A program made the position numbers and the translations under genes. From positions 188,001 to 252,000 of the forward strand of contig JAJEKV010000330.1 in assembly GCA_021234155.1 (NCBI GenBank): a stretch of 64,000 nucleotides of DNA. Reading direction: 5' to 3'. The DNA comes from Isoetes taiwanensis. Taxonomy: Eukaryota; Streptophyta; Lycopodiopsida; Isoetales; Isoetaceae. This document shows, one piece after another, positions 23,301-34,140 of this stretch. Position 1 is the stretch's first letter. The number at the start of each line of letters is the position of its first letter. A model generated the notes under the pieces. It searched no databases, was not told where the DNA came from, and saw nothing but the letters and a program-made list of their open reading frames with translations.

Positions 23301-23490
23301 TTTCCCTACCCTAACTAAACAATGGACTAACAGGGGAATTGTGTTCATCAGGGACATTACTAATAATTTGGACTATCATACCTCCGTTCTGAGGGATCTG
23401 GGGGAAGAGTCTGAGATGCTTTTCAATAGTATTACACAGAAACTTGCTAGTGGTCAGTGGCACCATTCTGAAGATAAATATAGGCGTGCT
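20372..23490 (+). pseudogene. LINE ORF2: endonuclease and reverse transcriptase
   Basis: Starts MDINLKGITWNLQGINSNVK, an endonuclease/exonuclease/phosphatase N-terminus, with FFQEHKI, GGDFNMV and SDHYPQ motifs in order. A stop at about 20736 splits the endonuclease. The reverse transcriptase runs from NGKTPGPDGLPAEFF through SDYRPISL, LDITKAFDTVSW, KRGVKQGCPLAPFLF and the active-site box HFADDTFLF (about 22443-22470). Frame changes lie at about 21965 and 22560. The C-terminal region continues to about 23490. It would nick the target and copy its own RNA; as given it is inactive. Confidence 0.85.
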
Positions 23491-23510
23491 ATGTACCTTT
23501 ATGATTTTCT

Positions 23511-25246
23511 TGCATTCATACCAAAAAAAGCTAATTGTGCATATTATTATACACATTTATGGCTTGCATTCATAACAAAAAAAAGCTATTTGGGCATACT
23601 AAGAATGTAACACTAATTAAGCCGTGTATGTCTTGTGATCAAAGATAATAAGTATACAAAAGCTAAATGCCATAATGGTTATTTTTTGCAATATCAAACA
23701 AATTCATTGCTAGATAAATATTTCAACTTATTCCTATATACCCTAGACATATCATCTTTAAACTACTTCAGCTTCGTTCGAGATGCATTTGACAAATAAT
23801 GAATCAAAAAATTTTACAATTATATATTAATCTAGTGAATGAATTGTACAATTCGAATGCATAGAACTATAAAAATAGTTGTATTAAATGTTAGAAAATA
23901 AAAAGCTTCATAATTTTGGAAAGGGATTTGAACCCCACAGCATTTTGAAACAATGAGACTACTCAACATCATGTCATCGTCATTTTGGGGCCCTCAACAT
24001 TATATTATATAACTCATGAGTCCTTGCATCATGACAAAGAAAGATTGCATCTGCTACTACAATTAAGACTTTTTATCTTTGAAGGCTCCCAAAATTTTGA
24101 AACCTTGACACACATTGCCAACAAGAGGACCCAGCTCTATTCTGAACAATTAAGCACTTTATTTAGACCCAAATAACATTTTCCTGTCCATCTCTGCATG
24201 ATTAGTAACTTTCCATGCTTCATAGTAACCTTGCTGTTCTTTAACATGCAGAAATGCATCCATCTCCTCCAGATGTATTCAGCATGACATTTTGATAGTA
24301 ACTTTCCATCTCCTTTCCATCTCTGCATGAGTTAGTAACTCTCTATGCTTCATAGTAACCTTGTTGTTCTTTAACATGCAGAAATGCATCCATCTCCTCC
24401 AGATGTATTCAGCATGCTACAAACGTTATCACCGTTTCTATGCATTTCAATAGTAGGGTTGTGCATGTCTGCATTAGATCTATAATATATGGGCAACAAA
24501 TTCAGCGATACATCTATAAGGGTCCATGTTTTGTTATTCTATAGAGATCCATGTTTTTTTTCTCTACAGATGTTGGCCTTGTGGATTGCATAGCTAGTAG
24601 ACATTTAAAGTGCTTATCATGTTGTCCAAAAGTAGAATATTCAAAACCTTGCATTTGGATTATATTCAAAACCTTGCTGACTCGCTTCTATTTCAGCAAG
24701 TGTTTCCTCAGATAGAACAACTTGAGGCTTCTGGATTATATGCAACACATGGCTTAGAAAATAAAAAAGCTACTGAAACCAAATAAGTTTAGAGAACTTA
24801 CGGTTCAGGTAGGTCAAAGACCATGTAAAGATAAGATTGAAAATAACAACAAAACCAGCTAATGTTGCCGCCACCACCAGACATCTTCCACGATAGAAAA
24901 AGTGTAAACAGATTTTAAGGAGCTGCCCCATTCAACCGCCTTAGATTTTCCGAACGGACTGTTGAATCAAAAAAGGCGAGGTCAGGGAATTTCACCTAAT
25001 TTCTGTCCTAGATTATTTCTAGTAATTTTTCCTGTATAGACATCAACTGTCCTCCGTATGTCCTGCGTATATTTTAAGGGATTATGTATTTATACCAAAA
25101 TTACAAATAGACTACAGCATTTCATAGTGATACATGTTCAGAGTATTATATTGTGTTCAGATCAATGTTTTATGGAGCCGCCATAAAAGAATAGAATAGA
25201 ACAGAGCTGCCATCAAAGAAAGTACAGAATTTCACAACACAAATAT
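23511..25246. other. no gene seen; local duplications
   Basis: AT-rich DNA without a supported gene. A duplication of about 35 bp containing GCATTCATA-CAAAAAAAGCTA straddles the LINE edge (23510-23590). A 99-bp unit is repeated at 24188-24286 and 24317-24416 with a 30-bp spacer. A sequence resembling a tRNA B box on the minus strand lies near 23915-23932 but without a convincing tRNA fold. Confidence 0.6.
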
Positions 25247-26224
25247 TCATACTACAAATCTTCTTCTTGAATCTTCATTTTCATGCATTGTGAATGAAAT
25301 ACACTGCTGCATGCCCTCCATAGCTGCATCAGCAACAGAATCCCTGAAACCACAAAATACATGTGTTGCATGCAACGACATTTCATTTAAGTAGAAATTT
25401 TTAACCTGCATTACCACAAGAACAATATTAGAACCAAGAAATAACGAAATGCGACAGAAAAAATTCTTATTACATCGGACCAGCAACACATAATTCTAGA
25501 GCCAAACTGTAAAGAATAGATTTGCTTATATCATGATTTTTTGTTGAAAAATTGCGAATCCTTACCTGAGGCCTTCAGGCTTGAAATCCGCACTTAAAGG
25601 ACAAAGAAAACAGCAAATACAGTTACATTTCAGGAAAGAACAAAATATATCTATAGGTTACACAATATTTCACAAATATTACCAAAAACGATGGTTCCCT
25701 TCTAAGCTCATCTACGCACCTACATTACATAAACAAAAATCAGAGCTAGATTCAAGAATAAAAAACCGAAAATATGACAAGATTCTAAGAGCTTACCAAA
25801 AGTTATGAAACATTTCAAAGATCTAGTCGCTCCACGATCCAAGAACGAGGAGTAATATGCAATGCCCTGCTTTGAAAACCCCTGCAAATCTACTAAACCT
25901 TACGAAAACCTAAGCGCGAGAGGAAGGGCGACATACGATGAGGGCCAGACCTCGCAAAGAGCACACTGCCAGGGAAACGAATGCAAGTGCCAAAGGAATG
26001 CGACAGTGCCTTCCAAAGAGGGAAATTCCCTTCCCTCGCCTTTTACCTCTAACAAAATGTCCAGGAATGCTCAAGAGGGTGCTTTTTTGCGGATCTTCTG
26101 CAGATGGAAGCAGAGCCCGGGGCGAAAGGATCTCACCTTCTTCTACATCCTGAGACGAATCAAGAGGACTGTGGCCGGTTAGGCAGTTCAAACATGAGCG
26201 ACCCACAGCGGATGTGACCGCCAA
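25247..26224 (-). CDS. possible three-exon gene of unknown function
   Basis: A weak spliced model on the minus strand. Exon 1 is 26224-26137 (MAVTSAVGRSCLNCLTG...SSQDVEE, donor GTGAG), exon 2 is 25592-25566 (27 nt between TTTAAG and GTAAG) and exon 3 is from 25343 (acceptor TTTCAG). Joined, the frame stays open and stops near 25252. Alternatively exons 2-3 read in another phase as FKPEGLRDSVADAAMEGMQQ and end near 25247. Neither product resembles a family I know. The splice sites are good, so this could be the remains of a real gene or chance. Confidence 0.25.
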
Positions 26225-26789
26225 TTTACAGGGAACAGTGGGTTTGGAGCATCACCAGCATATTCTAAGTATATTCTAGCATATACTTAGGATATGCCAA
26301 AAACGCACGTAAATGAGGGTTTGCCCCCCTAGGGGCAACCCAAAAATCAGATTTGAACAATTTGAAACATAATCTTGACTAATGATCATGCTGATTCTAA
26401 ATATGCAATCAGAATTTAAAAATACCTACTCTAACATGCTAAAAAATTAGAATATACCTCAAACCCAAAGTATAGAACAGGGAGAAAGGATCAATGAATC
26501 GATCTTAACTTTGGCTTGCTGTAGCTACAAAAAAGTATCGGTTGGATATGGCTCCAGCATACACCAGAAGGATGTGGCTCCAGAACCGATGTGGATCAAA
26601 AGGATGTGGCTCCAGAACGAATAAATCTCGTGGCCTCCTTGTAGCTCTAGCATAAACCGAGAGCAAAATGTGTCAGACGAAATTTGGCAGCAGGGAATAG
26701 CTCGTTTAGGTTAGATCTTTGCATTTCTTAATTCGTCTCCGAAAAACATACAGAATGGTATTTTTTTTTTCACACGCATCAATTCGCGT
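26225..26789. other. no gene seen
   Basis: Contains a short perfect hairpin around 26309-26331 (TTGCCCCCCTAGGGGCAA) and a partly repeated GGATGTGGCTCCAGAA segment (26568-26618). No coding signal. Confidence 0.5.
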
Positions 26790-27245
26790 GGGGTCCCACA
26801 GGCTACGGATTGAGACAGGTAGATGGGAGCGGCCGCAATTGCCGCGAGAAGCGAGACTATGTGCCTGTTGCCAGTTACATGTTAGTGAAGATGAAAGCCA
26901 TACTCTTCTGAGTTGCCCTGGTTTTGAGATAGTCCGGAATCATTTTTTGACCTTAGCATTCCATTTCACGCTTCCACAACTTCTCAGAGCACCATCTGTG
27001 CATGACTTGGCATTATACATACTTGAGGTTCTAGAAAAACATCGGCAATTACTGAGCCCTCAGTAGTCATTATCTCCGCTTGTCTAGTATCATCATTACT
27101 GCAAAGGTTTTTCCCTTGAAAACCTTTCGAGGCAGGGGTTTTTTAATCCTAGTAGTAATGATTGTACTAGCCCATTGTATGGGTCCCATGACCTATTGGT
27201 CTCCGTGGACGTTAAAAAATCTATTCTATTCTATTCTATTTTTCA
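26790..27245 (+). mobile_element. 3' end of a non-L1 LINE
   Basis: A 5'-truncated remnant. The peptide VGSHRLRIETGRW...RLCACC...VSEDESHTLLSCPGFE parallels the C-terminus of the LINE at 48570-52447 (ATGSHKLQVEMGRW...RLCSLC...VEDEEHVFLSCTAYAG), including the C-x2-C...H...C finger. The ORF stops at 27066. A short 3' UTR ends in a (CTATT)n microsatellite at about 27219-27241, comparable to the (TTA)n tail of the other copy. Confidence 0.7.
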
Positions 27246-27848
27246 AAATTGACATCTGTCATATTCTGGCCAAAAAATAACAGGTTATTTTTTGTTAGTT
27301 ATTTTGCTAACACAAGGCCCCCAAAAAATAACTGTTATCAATTTTTCGCGGCAACTTTTACATAAAACCACTATATAATAAAGTAATATTACTTTGTGGG
27401 TTAATATATTGAATAATCACGAATAGTTGTACAATATGGTTCTTAGTTGTGATTTATCGTTTTAGTTTGTTATCACTCTTTATCGAGATGGTTTTTTGAT
27501 AGTGCTTCAGTTCTATGTTTTAGGCAGGTGGTCCAAATAGTAATATAGCAAATAAAACAATATTTTTTTTCTAATGAAGTTATCTACGTCTTTTTACATG
27601 AACCATTGTTGTTCCATGCAATAAAATGACTCTAATTTTTCTATCAAGGTAATCAAGGTTTGCATCTTTACATCTATTTGGTATCAAGAACAAATCAATG
27701 GTATTTTAAACGATGCATTGGTTGTGGCGTAGTAAAGATAATAAGACATGCTCAACTTGGGAAGCATTGCCATTTAGACGACACAAATGGTCATGAATCA
27801 TCGTAAGTTTTTGCATCACCTAGTTACAATTTCTCTTGATATTTTTCT

Positions 27849-27878
27849 TCTATCTATCTATCTATCTATCTATCTATC
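27849..27878. repeat. (TATC)n microsatellite
   Basis: Seven perfect TATC units. Confidence 0.9.
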
Positions 27879-28387
27879 ATTTGTACTAGTTTATACAGCA
27901 AATCCAATTATTATTTGAAAAATAGAAAGACTGATATTTTGGATAAACCATTAGGAAGATTGATGCAAGTTTTGTATTGAAGTCATTAAAACAACGTTGA
28001 TGGATCGCTCTATGAAATATTTAGGAAAACAAATCATATAGCATATATCCAAAGCTCAATTGCCCAGGGATTTGAACCCTGGTATATCCATATCTTTGTA
28101 CCAACATTCACTCAAACCATATGATATGACTTTGTAATAGAAAAAGCTTGAGAGCATGTAGCCTTTGCAAGCACTTGGATAGCGAGCTTATGGAGGATTT
28201 ACCACAGAATCCTAAATCTTGATATGTACAAATATCAAACAGACAAATTCAAATACTATCGACCAATCCCTTACCTTTCTCTCATGGGACTTCAACAACA
28301 ACCAACAGAAACAACATAGTTGATCAACAAACCTACATTTAGATGTAGATATGCAATAAGATATGTGGTATAGGTATTTCTTACTCG

Positions 28388-28795
28388 TTAGAGTCGATTG
28401 ATACTTGCTAAAGGCATAATATTCAGAAATTTGATTGGCACTGTAACAGAAGCAAGGATACCAAGAAGATCTATAACAATTCTCAATTGTCTACTAGCAT
28501 CATGGATATATTCACAGCCATTCCAAATTGATCCATTAGGCTCATGTATTTTGCTGGCAGCGTGGTATGTCCCTATAAACAAAAATATGAATCTGAATCT
28601 AAAGAATTTATATAAACCTTGCTTGAAGTACCAAAATGCAGAATTCCACAAAACTCTAAACACAAATATAACAGAAAGAGAACCATAGGCAGATGGAAAT
28701 GTATTAAGAACTGATCTTTGGAGCCCAAATGAATAATGCCAAAATTGCACTGAATTATCACTGAGAGAACTTATCTGGAACAGAAATGTCCACAA
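28388..28795 (-). pseudogene. unassigned ORF, possibly exon-derived
   Basis: 135 open codons in an AT-rich region, longer than expected by chance here. The C-terminal part (LRIVIDLLGILASVTVPIKF) looks like a hydrophobic segment, and HEPNGSIWNGCEYIHDAS reads like protein-coding sequence. I do not recognise a family. There is no start context or neighbouring exon that I can support; it may be a captured gene fragment inside the TIR element. Confidence 0.25.
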
Positions 28796-29365
28796 GGAGA
28801 TTACTCAGAAAATGCTTCAGACAGTCTGCCTTGTTCGAGCATGTATACAAAATCACTTGAACGCCTCCGAAATTTGTGTTGTAACATGTATTTGCAAATG
28901 CTTACATTTCTGTTTAAAAGCTAAAAATCATTTTTCGCTTAGCACTTTGCTAGAAAAAGGGATAAACAAGATCAATTTTCAAACAACTAACAATTACCTT
29001 GTTGATATATGATTTTTCGCATCCACTAATAACATCTTCAACTTTTATACAATGGAAGAGAGGATCATGACCAGAACCATTGCGCGCCAAATATAATGTC
29101 TGCCATAATTTTTGCAGATGCCAGAGAACGATGATAATCAAAACAAGAATGTACAAGTGCAAATTCGCATAAAATCATGTTGGACAAATGATAAACCCAT
29201 ATAGAAATAAAAGCTCTCACCACTGCTATTGGCTCTAAGGGAAGGGATTTGATACAAACTGATCAAAACCAATTTATATGGCATAGATGCAGAAATTGAA
29301 TAAAGCTAAGGCTTGTGTAACTCTTGTGATATAAAACAAAGTGCCCCTCTGTCGTGAGAATAAAG

Positions 29366-29655
29366 GGGACAGTTGAAGAATCCGGCATCCGGCCTGGCGA
29401 TTCTGATGAGTATCCGGCCCCTCCATTGAACTAATCCCCTTGAACCTATCCGGCCCTCCCTCTACTACATCGCCCAGATCAGACAAACTGTACAAGAATT
29501 TTGGTATTTTTTTATTGTACTAAATCGGCAGCAGAGGGGGCCGGATAGATTCAAATTGGAGGGGGGGGATTCTTTCAATGGGAGGGGCCATCTGTTTTAA
29601 TCGCTGCACAGGCCGGTTTCTACAATAGAGGGGGGCCGGATTCTTCAAACTAGCC
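29366..29655. mobile_element. fold-back MITE with 8-bp target duplication
   Basis: 290 bp whose two halves are imperfect inverted repeats: TTGAAGAATCCGGC near the left end pairs with GCCGGATTCTTCAA near the right, and an inner block around CTATCCGGCC also pairs. GAATAAAG occurs immediately outside both ends (29358-29365 and 29656-29663), the 8-bp duplication typical of hAT-type elements. It has no coding capacity, and its GC is far above its surroundings. Confidence 0.7.
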
Positions 29656-30104
29656 GAATAAAGCAATCTCTAGGGCCTGCATGTAGTCTCTTTTGTGCAA
29701 AATACCTACCTTCTCTCCTTTTTGTATCAATGGGTGCTGCATAGTTCAGCAAGAATGCAGTAAAATGGAAAAGAAACAGAAAAAGAACGTCTGTAAACTT
29801 TTTTTTAGGGTTCATACCATGTTTATATTTCTACGAAATCTGAAAATCCATCTTCGAGTCTGCTTACAACGGCTTGCCTTGAGCCCAAATAACCATAGCT
29901 GCAAGATTCACCACCGTATTATCCTTAGCTGCAAGCTCCGCTCCATCGCGTTCCATTGGAAGCTTTGCCGCACCCTGAAGCAGACACAAAATGCCCACCC
30001 CACCCTAACCCTAAATGTTTTGCGGCCTAATATTTTGTCATTGCATTTTTGCTCACCTTCGATAGTTATTTTATCCTCTTACAGAAAAAAAAAAAAAAAA
30101 AAAA

Positions 30105-30511
30105 TATTAGGAGTTAACAATGCATGCTCATGTTGCCAGCGAGGAGAAGGCTTCGAAATCCCGGTACCTCTATCCAGATAACTTGCCATCGTATACCATG
30201 CTCCGCCAGACCTTAAACCTGCCACATGTATGAAATAATCAGATGCAAAACAGCTTTTAGCATATCATGTCTAGATAGTGAATTGGTCTAGATAGTGAAT
30301 TGGCTTCCATGTGATCTGTAGATTGTGATGTAAAATGTACTCATGATGTGATGATGAATAGAACGACGTCCTAAAGCAGCCTAGCATATCGTGCCTAGGT
30401 GGTGGATTAATCGGCTTCCACGTGATCTGTAGATTGTGATGTAAAATGTACTCATGATATGATGATGAATAGAAAGACGTCCTTCAATAAAAAAAAAAAA
30501 AAAAAAAAAAA
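30105..30511 (+). mobile_element. SINE-like retroposon with poly(A) tail
   Basis: About 400 bp ending in 23 A residues (30489-30511). A TTCGAAATCCC box resembling a pol III B box lies near 30152-30162. A 69-bp segment is repeated at 30305-30373 and 30416-30484. TATTAG occurs next to both proposed ends (30103-30108, about 30513). A second A-run (30084-30104) lies just before the proposed start. No protein is encoded. It could instead be the 3' end of a LINE. Confidence 0.35.
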
Positions 30512-31488
30512 CTATTAGCGAGAATATTTATATTGCCATCCCTAATCATTTGCATGCAAAGTGTACCATTATCTTAACAATGATTAGGAATAACAAAAGC
30601 TTACTTTTAAACGAGGACATCCCAATAAATCTAATACATAATCAATTGTAGTGCAAATCTTCAACAAATACCATACCATAAATCAATCACTTGAGAAAAT
30701 TCCTATAAAGAAAAAAATAATGCATTTATTTATGTTGGTCCAGTCACATAGTGGTTTTAACAAACTATTACTAATCTTAATAAACCATTATAGTAAGCAC
30801 AAAACTCTCTTAAACCACCATTAGTTATAAGAAACCACTATAACGTTCATAACCACATTGATAACCATCTTACAAACCACTACCAGATTAAACAAACCAC
30901 TATGGCATGCGGTTTTCTTCTATCAAATAAATTTATGCATAAGAAATCACACATATAATGGTCTTTAGATATTCCAGGGGTGGTTAAATATAATAGATTA
31001 TTTTTGGGGGCCTTGTGTAATGCCTAACGCGTTACAAATTTGGGGATAACGCGTTATCTGCTAACTATGATAAGTTGCATGGAGCTAAAGAAAAGCCTTG
31101 TCGATTCTACGATAGTTGCTTTTTGATCAATCCGACATTCATCCTCAATAGCAGGCAAGATAGTGTAATGCACCACTTCATGTCTCACTTGCTAAAATTT
31201 GCAATGGCACAACTTCAATTCACCCATAGCAAATTGAAACATTGCTCTCAGATAATAAACAATGAGCTTCTCCACTATCAGCCCACTTGAAAGAAGTGGG
31301 TCAAGATTCTTTGCGGCCAAAAACAACTTGAATTTGGTGATATCTGTATTATTAGGTTTCTCACAAGATTCTTCTCTGACTGATATCTCTGTGCATCTCT
31401 GGCCCCTTCAAGAGCGCTATAACAGTGCAGGCCAATACCATGCTTTCAGTACCCAACATGTTCAGTTAGAAATAGAAAACACTAGTAC

Positions 31489-31646
31489 CTTCTATGACCC
31501 CCAGCTTCATTGTAAGTAGGCCAATTGTCGAAAATATAAACCTCGATTGAATTGGAGTGATGGGCATATGCAAATCCAGAATAAGTAGTGCCAAAATCTA
31601 TATCCACTACCGCCACTGCATCCATTTTCATACCCTTTGTACCAGC
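31489..31646 (-). pseudogene. HSPA12-like (Hsp70 family 12) N-terminal exon
   Basis: Minus-strand exon between a TTCTGCAG acceptor and a GTACT donor. It encodes MDAVAVVDIDFGTTYSGFAY followed by IEVYIFDNWP. DFGTTYSG is the phosphate-1 loop of the Hsp70/actin ATPase fold, and the context matches HSPA12-type proteins, a divergent Hsp70 branch known best from animals and fungi. No further exons are recognisable in the next kilobases on that strand, so this is an orphan exon. Confidence 0.6.
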
Positions 31647-34140
31647 CTGCAGAAACTGTAAACAAATTTGCTTCTTGGAAGGAAGAACCTTGCCTGCCCT
31701 CTTTAAGCATGAATCCTGGTGATGGAGGCACCTGGTACTATCCAGATGGCCAATTTCATCATACCCAACCCTCTGGATGAAGATTCGATCAGTTTCGATT
31801 GGCTGGCCTTGAGATCGGCTTGATCGGTAGCTGAATCTGTGAAGCAAAAAGCTTGGCCACGTCATCAAGATTTAAATATACTAATGGTTCACGCCATCAA
31901 GATTTAAATATACCAATGGTTCAAACTTCACACGCAAAAAAAAAATCTTATTTTTCCCCCCAAAAAAAACTTGTAAAAAGCATTTACTAACGTAATAGCA
32001 TGGTAAATATTAATGTTATCCACTTCTTGCCATCATTTTGTTTATTATGACAATATCTCACGCCATCGGCAAAAAATTGAACTTCAATCCCACCAACATG
32101 CAAGTGCACGGGATGTCGGGTCAAGATGAAGGTGGAAACAATGCTTCAACTGGCATGCACAGGATGCCAGCTAAGACGATGGTGGTTTATTCCTTAAGCA
32201 TCTCCTCGACCACTCTCCAAAACAAGCATAAACACCCTCAGGCGACCAGAGAGTTGGATGATGGCCTATTCCTGAAGCGCATCCTCCACCATCCAGAAAC
32301 AAACAAACACACCCTCATGCCACCGGAGGGCAACCCTTTTTTATTCTCTTTTGCTACCACAATGGCTATAATGCAAAATATTGGTGAAGTTGGAATCATT
32401 GTTTTGCACCATTGGAACTTGCACATAAATTTTGGATGAAAAATTCAAGAGGCATTGATCTGACATAAAGTAAGGAATATTCATTAGATCAAGGGTAATT
32501 AAAAAATGTGCTAATGCACTGTGGATTTAAATCTGTTAGAAATGGAGAATGGAACTTGTTTTGAAATTTGAAATAATGAAAAGATTCAATTGGTTGTATC
32601 ACATGCTTAGCTAGCGACCACGAGATTTGCTGGAATCTAGATTTGAGCAGGTCTACAGCTCCCATGTGTTTTCATAGTACAACTTCCATAGAAAAAGAAC
32701 AATGTAATATAGGAGGGAAACTTTAGATGCTTCTATCTCTTTCCATTAAATTGGTAACTTTTAGTAAACACAAGTTCCATAGTAACCACAATCCTTACTG
32801 CAAGCTGTGAAATCCTTTCGCTCATCATGATAATCATAATCAGCATATATGTAAGGCCTAAGAGTGGGTCAACACTCTCAATGCCTAGAATCTGCTGCAG
32901 AGATTCAACAGTTTGTTTAAATCATTCTTTGGCAAGTAGGACTCTCTGTGTAGATGAATTAGGTTTGGTTTTTTTGGTACAAAGAGCACGAAATAAGTTT
33001 TTCCAATCCTGGGTTATTAAAGGAAAAAGCTGACCTGGGCATTTGAAGAGCTGCGCACCTGCCAAATGTGTTGAAGTATCTTGATCGAAAATAGAGCGTG
33101 AATAGGGCCTCCTTTGGTAGCAAGACAAGTTTGCATGGATACTCAAGCAGGGGTGTCCCACTGTAGCCGTGATCCCAAACCAGGTCTTGCTTCCACAACA
33201 ACAACAACAACAAGACGTGAGCTCTGTTATATACATCCTCTATGCTACTAGAATCGTGGGCACTTAAGCACCTGAGAGAGGAGGACGGAATGAGCTCTTA
33301 GACCAAGCTCTTTTTCGGTTATGGCGAGGCTGGGACGTTGGAGCGCCGACTAGAAGCCTTAACGGCATGATCCTGTGCATAAAACCTTCACAAATCTCAT
33401 ACTAACGTAGGGTGCCCCCTACAATGGTGACCCCCTATGGTGCATACATTTAATGACGTGGCATACTAGCAACAAAAGTTGGGGACGGGAAAAAATGACA
33501 ATGGTTAGGGTTAATGTCAACGGTTAGAGAGTAACAGAGAGAAAAATGGTCGGGCAGAAAATAGCAACGATTAGCAAAGGATCCGGAGATGGCGCCAATG
33601 AACTATCTGTTGGGGGCAGTTGCCGATGCCGTTGGTGCCCTCATAATTTCTTTATGGTGAGGGTCAGTAAGGCGTAGGTGCTACATAATTCAGAATTGGA
33701 GACGGTTCAGATAGCAATGGTTCTGATTGGTGCATGTATCTTTAGCATTAGTTTGTTGCTATTTAGATAAAGACAAACACTATATCTTGCATCCACATGG
33801 CCATTCCAGCCTAGATCCATGCAATTACTACCACTAGTCCATGGATTTGCTCGGATAGCATGAAAAATATATTGTGAAGGTAAAAAATTAGGAAATTCCA
33901 TGGCCATAGGATCTCTGGATCGATGACCTGTGCTCATACAATCCCTTGATTAGTGCTGTTAGGTTTTCCCTCCATTAACAATGGTTTAGATCTCTCTCTT
34001 CCCTTGGATTGCTGATGTGTAAGCATCCGAGATTGCTTACTCTACAATTCAGAATTTTATGCTTCTTTAATCCATGGCCTCTCAGAATCACATACGCATT
34101 TGCTTCTTCCCGAAATCAGTTTTGCTACACATCCTTTGTC
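31647..34140. other. no supported gene; small repeats
   Basis: Holds a 34-bp tandem duplication (CATCAAGATTTAAATATA units at about 31863 and 31897), a CAA microsatellite near 33196-33212 and a few ORFs of 60-130 codons (for example 32038-32439 plus and 32922-33236 minus) without recognisable domains or splice context. Confidence 0.5.

Larger units (their letters stand above)
20002..23510 (+). mobile_element. L1-type LINE, truncated at both ends
   Basis: Non-LTR retrotransposon with the tail of ORF1, an apurinic endonuclease and a reverse transcriptase of the plant L1 type. The 5' edge directly abuts the gypsy LTR. The homology to reverse transcriptase C-terminal regions ends near 23500 (RRAMYLYDF) without the zinc-knuckle segment, 3' UTR or poly(A), so the 3' end was lost. 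This is atypical, since LINEs usually lose 5' ends. Confidence 0.85.
27311..31017. mobile_element. probable TIR DNA element (TAA target duplication)
   Basis: CACAAGGCCCCCAAAAAATA at 27311 is matched by its reverse complement ending at 31017 (one A difference), and TAA lies just outside both ends (27308-27310 and 31018-31020). A 3-bp TAA/TTA target duplication is typical of PIF/Harbinger elements. No Harbinger transposase is visible in the 3.7 kb between; the inside holds a MITE, a SINE-like unit, simple repeats and unassigned ORFs, so it would be non-autonomous. Confidence 0.5.

Noticed and set aside
23915-23932. GGTTCAAATCC-like B box on the minus strand, possible tRNA
   Set aside because: No acceptor stem or anticodon arm could be paired.
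25862-26182. Plus-strand Lys/Arg-rich ORFs
   Set aside because: Overlap the minus-strand spliced model, and no homology or splice context supports them.
28066-28084. Second B-box-like sequence on the minus strand
   Set aside because: Only the T-arm region resembles a tRNA; no full cloverleaf.
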